From JBBQQG01 sp038216175 (GTDB taxonomy: Bacteria; Patescibacteriota; Saccharimonadia; Saccharimonadales; OMJO01), in contig JBBQQG010000019.1 in the NCBI GenBank assembly GCA_038216175.1, positions 1-20,531 on the forward strand: a stretch of DNA of 20,531 nt, written 5' to 3'. Below the pieces are notes generated by a model, which saw only the letters and a program-made list of their open reading frames with translations, made no database searches and was not told the DNA's origin. Of this stretch, positions 1 through 5,837 are shown in pieces. The position numbers were made by a program, and so were the translations under genes. Numbering within the stretch: position 1 is the first letter of the stretch; each line of letters begins with the position of its first letter.

Positions 1-864
1 TAAGTTCCAGTTGTATTCATCGGGTATAAAGTAACCCGTACTAGCGTCTACGTAGTAGCCCTTTTTGACCACGCCATTGTACTTACCGTCTTTGATATTA
101 CCGTCTGTACCACGCTTCACATCAACGCCTAGCTTGTCTGAATACTGCTTAGACGTGGCGAAAAGAATACCTAACATCATCTTACCGTTAGGTGTGTTAT
201 CAAATTGGTACGTGCAGAAAGCAAGGTCTTGAATATATTCACGGTCAATCATTTCAATTACCTCACCAGCTTCTTTCATGTTGCGAGACATGCGGTCTGG
301 TGACCATGATATAAGCCCGTGATATTTACCTGTTCTAAAGCCTTGTAGCAAATCGTCAAAGATGGGTCGGTTGCCTGAAATCTTGGCTGAGGCTGATTCT
401 TCAAATATATCTTCTTCTTTTACGTTAATCTTTAGAACATCACGAGCCAGTCGAATACACTCATCACGCTGGTCGTCTAGTGAGCGTACCTGCTTTAGTT
501 CATCATCAGTAGACTTACGAAGATATATGACGTATCGACGCTTCTCTTTGGGTAGGATTCGTTTCGTGCCTTCTTGTATGTTAGCGAAGTAGTCGGCAAG
601 CGTATCTATTGGGTACTGTGTATCCTGTTCAAAGACTGATTCTCGTGCATCAAGTGATGTACTCATTTTGTGAGAAAGCTCAAGTTGCTTCGCGGAAATG
701 ACCTCACCTGATACGGTTGTTATTACACGCTTCTTGCGCTCTCGTTTCTTCATTTTCAACGGTTCATGTTTAGCGTTTGCCATACGGAATAGTGTACATG
801 GCAATATGTGTCCCGTCACAGGTTTTTGCAAGACGCTACCGTCTACTCCAAACAACTGAATCAT
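1..864 (-). CDS. Large serine recombinase (resolvase/invertase catalytic domain), 3' end outside window
   Basis: Site-specific recombinase of the serine family, probably the integrase of a mobile element; 288 codons are visible and the frame stays open at the left edge. The catalytic domain starts at about residue 111: YVIYLRKST carries the nucleophile Ser118, followed by RSLDDQRDEC (about 127-136), SASAKISGNRP (about 157-167) and SWSPDRMSRN (about 186-195), all typical of the resolvase N-terminal domain. After about residue 240 the helix E/DNA-binding region (SKQYSDKLGVDVKRG) begins. The region before residue 110 is unusual for the family, which normally begins within a few residues of the Tyr-Leu-Arg-x-Ser motif. 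The start is uncertain: ATG at 864 is the most upstream, but ATG at 783, 753 or 666 are possible, and none has a clear Shine-Dalgarno. The start at 666 would leave about 44 residues before the motif. Family assignment is firm; the identity of the element is not. Confidence 0.9.
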   Translation of the reverse strand, partial: MIQLFGVDGSVLQKPVTGHILPCTLFRMANAKHEPLKMKKRERKKRVITTVSGEVISAKQLELSHKMSTSLDARESVFEQDTQYPIDTLADYFANIQEGTKRILPKEKRRYVIYLRKSTDDELKQVRSLDDQRDECIRLARDVLKINVKEEDIFEESASAKISGNRPIFDDLLQGFRTGKYHGLISWSPDRMSRNMKEAGEVIEMIDREYIQDLAFCTYQFDNTPNGKMMLGILFATSKQYSDKLGVDVKRGTDGNIKDGKYNGVVKKGYYVDASTGYFIPDEYNWNL

Positions 865-1120
865 GACTAATTTACAACGATATTTGGGAAAAATAATTGG
901 GAATTGTAACTTGTGATAATTCAAAGCAGAATAGTGAACAAGCTTTGCATGCCCTCTGGAAGACCACAGGACGACGGAGGACAGGTTTTTAGTATAAAAC
1001 ATGAGAATTATACAGGCCTCTAAGGTACAGCTAATTTATTGAATCCTCTAGCAATTTGTGTAATATTGCTCTCTGTCGTAAAATCATCGCAGAGATTAAT
1101 TACTTAAAAGAAAGTTACAA
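865..1120. other. Gene-free stretch with a small hairpin, possible att-adjacent region
   Basis: No coding frame is supported here. A short inverted repeat, CCTCTGG (953-959) and CCACAGG (964-970) with loop AAGA, has one mismatch. Serine integrase attachment sites often lie next to the integrase gene, so this gap is a reasonable place to look for attL/attR, but no duplicate of it is visible elsewhere in the window. Confidence 0.3.
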
Positions 1121-1582
1121 ATGGACAATCAACCGAGTCAACCACAAGTGCAAGCTAATTTAGGCATGTTTGAAAGGAGGACTGGTCGTTTAGCGTTCTT
1201 GCTCGGTATAATCTATGCGTTGGCTCCACTTATTATTGTGGCTCTACTACAAATGGTCGTACACTTTACTCTAGCAAGCAGTAATGACGGCACTGTTGCC
1301 ACAAGTCCTGCACTATCCGCAATCGTTAACATAATTTCGCTGTTAGTTGGCATTGTAAGTGTGGTCCTACTAATACCAGTCCTTATATCTTCCTACGTTA
1401 GGCGACTTCACGATGTAAATCAGTCGGGCTTACTAACATTGCTGATATTTGTACCCTTCGTGAATCTACTACTATTTCTGTATCTATTATTTGCGCCGGG
1501 TACACAAGGTCCTAACAAGTATGGTAACCCAATCAACTCGTATAACTACTGGGTTGTTTCAGGACTTAAAAGACCTATCTAA
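1121..1582 (+). CDS. DUF805 family inner-membrane protein
   Basis: A 153-aa membrane protein of the DUF805 (YhaH-like) family, whose function is unknown. The family signature is visible in order: RTGRLAFLLG at 20-29 leading into membrane segment 1 (about 25-48), segment 2 (about 68-92), the conserved RRLHDVNQSG at 94-103, segment 3 (about 103-125) and the C-terminal PGTQGPNKYG at 126-135. A hydrophilic, Gln-rich N-terminus (1-18) precedes the domain. An AAGAAAG stretch 8-14 nt upstream could act as a weak ribosome binding site. The gene stands alone between the serine recombinase and a convergent small gene, and may be cargo of the same mobile element, although DUF805 proteins are also common chromosomal genes. 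Confidence 0.88.
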   Translation: MDNQPSQPQVQANLGMFERRTGRLAFLLGIIYALAPLIIVALLQMVVHFTLASSNDGTVATSPALSAIVNIISLLVGIVSVVLLIPVLISSYVRRLHDVNQSGLLTLLIFVPFVNLLLFLYLLFAPGTQGPNKYGNPINSYNYWVVSGLKRPI

Positions 1583-1636
1583 CAACGGTACTATTGCTAC
1601 AGGTTCAACAAATTTCTCGTATATCTAAGGAACGTG

Positions 1637-1882
1637 CTATTTCTTGTGTTTAACAGATTCGAGACGCTGTTGTTCAAGATACGGATTCTCGATTGCCAGA
1701 ACAATGTCCGTGCTTGAATCATCACTCATAATGAATTGTGCTGAGGATCGTTTAGGGTCGGGTAGTGCAATAGCCCTATTGTCCCAGTTTGACGTATCTT
1801 CAGCCGATGCTTGAGGCGGTAGCTCTCTCTCACTGTCGGAGCCCCTAACCTTACTTAAATCTGGTAGTTTTACATCTTCCAT
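1637..1882 (-). CDS. Small hydrophilic protein of unknown function
   Basis: An 81-aa frame with no recognised domain, rich in charged residues and Ser/Pro (DLSKVRGSDSERELPPQ near the start) with a basic end, KHKK. There are no membrane segments or signal peptide. I chose ATG at 1882 rather than the TTG three codons upstream because a perfect TATAAT (1896-1891 on the minus strand) ends 8 nt before this ATG, which would give a leaderless mRNA. The gene converges with the DUF805 gene. Coding status rests mainly on that promoter and an uninterrupted frame. Confidence 0.5.
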   Translation of the reverse strand: MEDVKLPDLSKVRGSDSERELPPQASAEDTSNWDNRAIALPDPKRSSAQFIMSDDSSTDIVLAIENPYLEQQRLESVKHKK

Positions 1883-1934
1883 CTGCTTCAATTATAACAA
1901 GAACTGCAAATCTGTAGCTGGTTTGGACCGCAGG

Positions 1935-1994
1935 ACTCCTAGCAACAGATTGAGCGACTTTAGCCTATTCTGGATACTACTGAAGTTTAGGAGT
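1935..1994. repeat. Nested inverted repeat in a gene-free stretch (1892-2130)
   Basis: Perfect 7-bp outer arms ACTCCTA (1935-1941) and TAGGAGT (1988-1994) enclose inner arms ACTTTAG (1957-1963) and CTGAAGT (1980-1986), which pair with one G-U. The rest of 1892-2130 shows no gene. This could be a structured RNA, a protein-binding site or a recombination footprint near the recombinase. Confidence 0.4.
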
Positions 1995-2129
1995 AAGCTA
2001 TGTAGAGCTTGAAGTACAGGTTCGTTTAACGAGTGAGTACGTCGACCATATATTTTGTGATTATAATTAACTCTTTATTTGATTAAATATATTAGGATTT
2101 CGAGTAACGAAAACTATTGAAAGCGACCC

Positions 2130-2167
2130 TATATAAAAATATAAAGCCCGAGATTATCTCGAGCTTT
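2130..2167 (-). terminator. Intrinsic terminator of the 2131-2324 RNA
   Basis: An 11-position stem with one mismatch (2143-2153 with 2157-2167, loop TTA) is followed on the minus strand by a T-rich tail (TATATTTTTAT). The plus-strand side lacks a T-tract, so it works for minus-strand transcripts, ending the RNA that starts near 2324. Confidence 0.8.
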
Positions 2168-2324
2168 ATAAGTACTGGCAAACCAACATGACAACCTGGT
2201 TGTTAATCCCAGGTGGGTGTTCGCACGATAAAACCTCGGTCTTATACGAATATTGAACTCCCGAATGATAAGTATTCAGATTATCATTATGGTTGGTCTG
2301 TTGGGAATTATCCCGCCCAGCCTG
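2131..2324 (-). ncRNA. Structured RNA, ~190 nt, 6S-like architecture (candidate)
   Basis: A stand-alone transcription unit with no open frame: promoter at 2331-2359 and terminator at 2143-2167. Predicted by eye: a long-range closing stem pairs CAGACCAAC near the 5' end with GUUGGUUUG near the 3' end (9 bp, one G-U), flanked by a CUGG/CCAG pairing. Inside lie a perfect 8-bp hairpin (AAUGAUAA/UUAUCAUU), an apical stem (AUAAGAC/GUUUUAU plus UUCG/CGAA), and on the 3' side a CCUGG/CCAGG hairpin. A closing stem, a large central open region with a 3'-side hairpin and an apical stem, at this length, recalls 6S RNA, which sequesters sigma70-RNA polymerase. That identity is an inference from shape only. 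tmRNA, RNase P and SRP RNA do not fit: no T-arm, wrong size, no conserved cores. Confidence 0.6.
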
Positions 2325-2330
2325 GTATAT

Positions 2331-2359
2331 ATTATATCGTTAATGCATGTCTAGACCAA
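2331..2359 (-). promoter_or_regulatory. Promoter of the structured RNA
   Basis: On the minus strand, -35 TTGGTC (2359-2354), 17-nt spacer, perfect -10 TATAAT (2336-2331). It sits immediately after the stop codon of the M50 peptidase gene, so the RNA is transcribed independently, although read-through from the upstream gene is possible. Confidence 0.75.
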
Positions 2360-2362
2360 TTG

Positions 2363-2995
2363 CTATATTTGAAACATTGGTCCAAGAAGTAACCGTAATA
2401 TATGTGAATTAAGATACGAGACTAGGGGTAACAAAACTGGGACTAGTAATATAAAAAAGAGAATTATTGCCATAAAGCCCATTCGTTCTATTCGATACAT
2501 TATTTTTTGTACTGGTTCAGGTGCAAATGCATAAAGTAGTCTTGATCCGTCTAACGGAGGGAAAGGAATCATATTAAAAACAAAGAACGCGACGTTTATT
2601 GTTACAAATATACCTAACGCATTGAAAACTGATGTCGGCATATTAGCATACCTTAAAAATAATGCTCCTAGAGATGCTAATAACAGATTGGTGAGCGGAC
2701 CTGCAACTCCGATTAATGCAGCCCCAAATTCTTCATATTTTACCCGATCTGGGTTAAATGGTACTGGTTTAGCTATAAAGATTGGTGGAAACCCGGCAAG
2801 TATCAGTATGACGGGAAGCAGCACAGTAGTAACGAGATCTATATGTTTTAAAGGGTTCAATGTTAAACGTCCCATCTCTTGGGCTGTTGTATCACCTAGC
2901 CAATGAGCAGTAAATGCGTGCATAGCCTCGTGGATAGCCATAGAGATAAATATGACCGGAATAATTATAAATAATCCACCTGCGTTTAACTGCAT
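2363..2995 (-). CDS. Site-2 protease family (M50) integral-membrane zinc metallopeptidase
   Basis: A 210-aa polytopic membrane protease of the M50/S2P family, which cleaves substrates within the lipid bilayer. The zinc motif HEAMH (residues 22-26) lies in the first hydrophobic segment, GVAGPLTN (about 97-104) gives the conserved membrane-embedded Gly-Pro/Asn, and PFPPLDGSRLL (about 144-154) supplies the third ligand Asp149 (LDG motif). Length matches the compact family members without a PDZ domain. I chose ATG at 2995; a TTG at 3001 adds two residues. A TATACT -10 ends 9 nt before the ATG, implying a very short leader. It is transcribed divergently from bL28. The substrate is unknown; regulated intramembrane proteolysis of an anti-sigma factor is a common role, but nothing here shows it. 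Confidence 0.93.
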   Translation of the reverse strand: MQLNAGGLFIIIPVIFISMAIHEAMHAFTAHWLGDTTAQEMGRLTLNPLKHIDLVTTVLLPVILILAGFPPIFIAKPVPFNPDRVKYEEFGAALIGVAGPLTNLLLASLGALFLRYANMPTSVFNALGIFVTINVAFFVFNMIPFPPLDGSRLLYAFAPEPVQKIMYRIERMGFMAIILFFILLVPVLLPLVSYLNSHILRLLLGPMFQI

Positions 2996-3093
2996 AACCA
3001 AATAAGTATAACAGGCTAGATTTAATCTACGACTTTAACTATATAAATATATTTTTTGCCGTATTTAATAAAACAAAGGTGAACCAAACTATC

Positions 3094-3122
3094 TTGACTC
3101 TACAGATGTAAATCTATATACT
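3094..3122 (+). promoter_or_regulatory. Promoter of the bL28 gene
   Basis: TTGACT, a 17-nt spacer, TATACT: a near-consensus housekeeping promoter about 30 nt upstream of the bL28 start, consistent with strong expression. Confidence 0.8.
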
Positions 3123-3159
3123 TACACTTTGAATCTAAGTTATAACTAGGAATTTAATT

Positions 3160-3351
3160 ATGCAGAAGTGTGAACTTACCGGTAAAGGAAAACAATACGG
3201 CTCAAACGTAAGTTTTTCTCAGCGTCATACTAAAAAAGTGTGGAAGCCAAATCTTCAGACCAAAACGATAACTCTTGATGGACAGAAAGTTACTATGAAG
3301 ATAAGTACTCAGGCCATAAGAACGCTTAAGAAAAAAGGTCTGTTAGTCTAA
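3160..3351 (+). CDS. rpmB: Large-subunit ribosomal protein bL28
   Basis: A 63-aa basic protein matching bL28, a structural component of the 50S subunit. MQKCELTGKGKQYGSNVSFSQRHTK-like opening residues give the family signature (C-x-TGK near the N-terminus, then a Ser/His-rich stretch and TKKVWKPNLQ at 24-33), followed by a two-strand core and the basic C-terminus RTLKKKGLLV. Length equals the short bacterial form. It has its own strong promoter and an AGGA 9 nt before ATG. It is divergent from the M50 peptidase and converges on the MBL-fold gene with only 7 nt between stop codons and no obvious terminator. Confidence 0.95.
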   Translation: MQKCELTGKGKQYGSNVSFSQRHTKKVWKPNLQTKTITLDGQKVTMKISTQAIRTLKKKGLLV

Positions 3352-3358
3352 AGTTCGA

Positions 3359-3985
3359 TCAAGATCGTTCAAGTACAATTAACTGAGTATTTTCAGCTAT
3401 TTCGCCGGGCTTAATTTTGAATTTGGCAATAGTTTCCTTTGGTTCCATCGCAAGTCCTTTTAAAGCCTCTTCTAACGGTTGCTGAGGTACTTCGTACTTA
3501 ATAGAATCATCGTCATAATGAGTGGGAATGACTATGTGAGGTTCAATTTTTTTAATAATCTTTAATGCGCCGATACTATCTAGAGTATAGCCGTTACCGC
3601 CAACTGGGATGATAAGTACATCGATTGTGCCAAGAGCCTCTAATTGTTCGTCATTTAATTCCGGATAGACATGCCCAATGATCGCAATTCTAACTTCGTC
3701 AGCTATAATTTTAAAAATTGTAGCTGAATTTTTCTTCACCTCGTCCATATGTGATCTAGCAGCAATACCCAAAATAGACGTATTAGATACTTCATATTCA
3801 CCTGGTATTCCAATAACTATCTTACTTTCTACATTAGGTAGTTTAGCTTTAAACGTCTGCAAGACTATATCACCGGTCTTTATGATAGATTTTAGACCTA
3901 TTTCTGCAAGATTATCATCTATTACTATATTTGCTTTTTTAGTATTGATGCGGACACAGTTAGCTCCGAAATATTGAATTTCCAT
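3359..3985 (-). CDS. MBL-fold hydrolase-like protein lacking the usual metal-binding motif
   Basis: A 208-aa protein of the metallo-beta-lactamase superfamily branch related to UlaG-like/Zn-dependent hydrolases. Family landmarks are present: YFGANCVRI at 5-13 (usually YGHSCFRI), DIVLQ at 39-43, IPGEYEV at 60-66, IDVLIIPVGGNGYTLD at 121-136 and IPTHYD at 153-158. The HxHxDH metal motif expected around 43-49 is replaced by QTFKAKL, and the Asp ligand expected in the GD-x-GH region is absent (IIGHVYPEL, 102-110). Metal-dependent hydrolysis is therefore doubtful and a structural or binding role is possible. It is the last gene of the minus-strand cluster, 7 nt after the wHTH gene, with a GGAG ribosome binding site 10 nt upstream that lies in the end of that gene, so the two are very likely cotranscribed. 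Confidence 0.8.
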   Translation of the reverse strand: MEIQYFGANCVRINTKKANIVIDDNLAEIGLKSIIKTGDIVLQTFKAKLPNVESKIVIGIPGEYEVSNTSILGIAARSHMDEVKKNSATIFKIIADEVRIAIIGHVYPELNDEQLEALGTIDVLIIPVGGNGYTLDSIGALKIIKKIEPHIVIPTHYDDDSIKYEVPQQPLEEALKGLAMEPKETIAKFKIKPGEIAENTQLIVLERS

Positions 3986-3992
3986 ACGTCGT

Positions 3993-4628
3993 TTACTCCT
4001 CGATAGTTTCTTTTGAAGTTTCTTTAGCGGACTTCTTTGGTTTAGCGCTAAGTAGATAGTGTTTATCTATTAGTATCTGCATTTTAGAACTTATTACATT
4101 AGATAAAAATTTATCATTTACTTGAATTCTATATTTATATTCGCCAAGAGGGATGACGGCGTATCTTATTTCTTTCCCTTCTTGGGATTCAAGTTCGCTG
4201 ACAAAGTTGCTCAATTTAGTATTATTAATATCTCCTACTATAAGCATATCGATTCCACTTCGTTCATCTCGCGTGAACTGTCCTGTATATAATGCGAGGT
4301 CAATATTGCCAATAGCCGATAAGTTTGAATTTTCGATTATACCATCCGGCACCTTCTTAGTCGGTTTAATAACACCGCTACCAAACATTGCTTCGAGTGA
4401 CGTGTAATATTCATAAGTTTGATCAACTTCATAGTATAAGCGATTATTATTTGTATTAGATGAAATGATGCCAATACTTAAAAGATTTGCCAATTCTCTT
4501 CTTACTGAATTTATTTGTTCATCGATTTTGCGAGTTATTTCTCGTACATAATAAGATCTATTAGGATTACTAAAGAATAGCTGGAGTAATTTAACTCTGG
4601 TTTTAGATCCAAACAATTGTTCAATCAT
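3993..4628 (-). CDS. Winged-helix DNA-binding protein with a nucleotidyltransferase-like C-terminal domain
   Basis: A 211-aa probable transcription regulator. Residues 1-70 form a winged helix of the ArsR/MarR type: GSKTRVKLLQLFF, then SYYVREITRKIDEQINSVRRELANLLSIGII as the helix-turn-helix and RLYYEVD as the wing. Residues about 100-195 resemble the nucleotidyltransferase-like domain often fused to such helices (IDLALYTGQFTRDERSGIDMLIVGD, then a YAVIPLGEYKYRIQVNDKFL stretch). The paired Asp residues expected of an active transferase are not evident apart from the GIDMLIVGD segment, so I infer ligand sensing rather than catalysis. The C-terminus is Lys/Glu-rich. It lies 37 nt after miaA and 7 nt before the MBL-fold gene; its likely role is local regulation. 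Target unknown. Confidence 0.75.
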   Translation of the reverse strand: MIEQLFGSKTRVKLLQLFFSNPNRSYYVREITRKIDEQINSVRRELANLLSIGIISSNTNNNRLYYEVDQTYEYYTSLEAMFGSGVIKPTKKVPDGIIENSNLSAIGNIDLALYTGQFTRDERSGIDMLIVGDINNTKLSNFVSELESQEGKEIRYAVIPLGEYKYRIQVNDKFLSNVISSKMQILIDKHYLLSAKPKKSAKETSKETIEE

Positions 4629-4665
4629 ATTGGTATTGTAACAGAATAAGAAGCCTATACTAACG

Positions 4666-5529
4666 CTATTTGTTCAGTAACGTTGTAACTTCCTCTACGA
4701 GTTTATTGGGGTCGCTAAACCATTGAATATATTTATTGCGCTTGAACCAAGTACGCTGTTTTTTTGCAAGAAGTAGTGAACTATGCATAATTTGTTCGGA
4801 TACTTGATTTAATTTTTGTGAACCATTTAAGTATGGTTTAAATTCGCGGTAACCTATTCCTTTCATCGGTTCAATATCCCATCCATACTTGTTAGCTAGA
4901 AATGTTACTTCCTGTACTAGCCCTTTTTTGATCATGGTTTTAACCCTATTTTCAATTCTTTTTTCTAATTCTTCCCTAGCTAACTTAATCCCCAAAATGT
5001 AGGTATTAGGTCTAATATTTTTTTTAACCGGTCTAAGACCTCCAGCTTCGATTAACCTAATCAAACGACGTTTATTCCTAAGATCTATAGCTTCAGTTGA
5101 ATAATTAAGGTAACTGATTATATCTATAAGCTCATCTATGGTATGTTTTTCTAATTCTTGACGTTGTCCGATATAACCTGGGGGTAAAAAATCGTAATCA
5201 TATATTACACTATCTATATATAGTCCAGTACCACCAACTAATATTGGTAGCTTATTTCTAGTTAATATATCATTTATGCTATTTACTGCTAATATTTTAA
5301 AGATTGCAGCGCTAAAACCAACTTTCGGATCGGCAACGTCTAATAAGTGATGTGCTACTTCTTGCCTATCTTTAATACTTGGTTTAGCCGTGCCAATATC
5401 AAACTCCTTATATACAGTCCATGAATCTGCACTTATTATTTCGCCGTTAAATTTTTTGGCTATTAACTGGGCAGCTTTGGATTTCCCAGACGCCGTCTCG
5501 CCTACAATTACTATCAGTGGCAAACTCAT
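4666..5529 (-). CDS. miaA: tRNA dimethylallyltransferase MiaA
   Basis: A 287-aa enzyme that transfers a dimethylallyl group to N6 of A37 in tRNAs reading UNN codons, improving codon-anticodon stability. The P-loop is GETASGKS (10-17; usual GPTASGKS), followed by ISADSWTVYKEFDIGTAKP (32-50, catalytic Asp35) and LVGGTGLYID (97-106), all diagnostic. Residues 105-205 hold the insertion domain that wraps the tRNA. MQVY of the usual signature is WTVY here. Its ATG overlaps the stop of the atl gene by one base, and no Shine-Dalgarno is visible, suggesting translational coupling. It belongs to the thrS-atl-miaA group, all functions connected with tRNA or DNA bases. Confidence 0.95.
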   Translation of the reverse strand: MSLPLIVIVGETASGKSKAAQLIAKKFNGEIISADSWTVYKEFDIGTAKPSIKDRQEVAHHLLDVADPKVGFSAAIFKILAVNSINDILTRNKLPILVGGTGLYIDSVIYDYDFLPPGYIGQRQELEKHTIDELIDIISYLNYSTEAIDLRNKRRLIRLIEAGGLRPVKKNIRPNTYILGIKLAREELEKRIENRVKTMIKKGLVQEVTFLANKYGWDIEPMKGIGYREFKPYLNGSQKLNQVSEQIMHSSLLLAKKQRTWFKRNKYIQWFSDPNKLVEEVTTLLNK

Positions 5530-5837
5530 TAAGGACGCCAGATTAAATTTAAATCTGCTGTATAATCTTTGCTTACTTTAACTCCTTCGGCTTCTAAAAT
5601 CCGTTTATGTCCTGATTTACCCCCTGGATAGCCGTTTGCTAATCCACCTTTTTTATTTACGACACGTTGCCACGGAAGTGATTCTGGACCGGTATGAGCG
5701 ATTTGCCCGACTTCCCAAGCAGCCCACGCTGCTCCTGCTAATGCTGCTACCTGGCCATATGTCATAAGTCTGCCCTTAGGAATACGGCCTACAATGTCGT
5801 AAACTCGATGTTTGAATGCAGCGTCAACTCTAGACAT
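5529..5837 (-). CDS. Alkyltransferase-like protein (MGMT homologue without catalytic cysteine)
   Basis: A 102-aa protein of the ATL group, relatives of O6-methylguanine-DNA methyltransferase that bind O6-alkylguanine and recruit nucleotide excision repair rather than repairing directly. The winged-helix region VYDIVGRIPKGRLMTYGQVAALAG (13-36) is typical. In the active-site loop, PCHRV of true methyltransferases is PWQRVV (55-60), so Trp56 replaces the acceptor cysteine. The position usually holding the arginine finger (AAR-x-VG) reads AAWEVG (39-44). NKKGGLANGYPGG follows as in ATLs. Its start overlaps the thrS stop by one base and its stop overlaps the miaA start by one base, so it is an internal operon gene. 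Function as a damage sensor is inferred from the family. Confidence 0.88.
   Translation of the reverse strand: MSRVDAAFKHRVYDIVGRIPKGRLMTYGQVAALAGAAWAAWEVGQIAHTGPESLPWQRVVNKKGGLANGYPGGKSGHKRILEAEGVKVSKDYTADLNLIWRP

Noticed and set aside
362..592. Plus-strand frame within the serine recombinase
   Set aside because: Low-complexity Ser/Arg composition antisense to recombinase motifs.
953..970. Intrinsic terminator
   Set aside because: The hairpin is followed by a purine-rich stretch before the T-run and no plus-strand gene precedes it.
2622..2906. Plus-strand frame opposite the M50 gene
   Set aside because: Shadow of a well-supported membrane peptidase; no promoter, ribosome binding site or domain.
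3356..3367. Terminator between bL28 and the MBL-fold gene
   Set aside because: CGATC-AA-GATCG has only a 2-nt loop and no T-tract.
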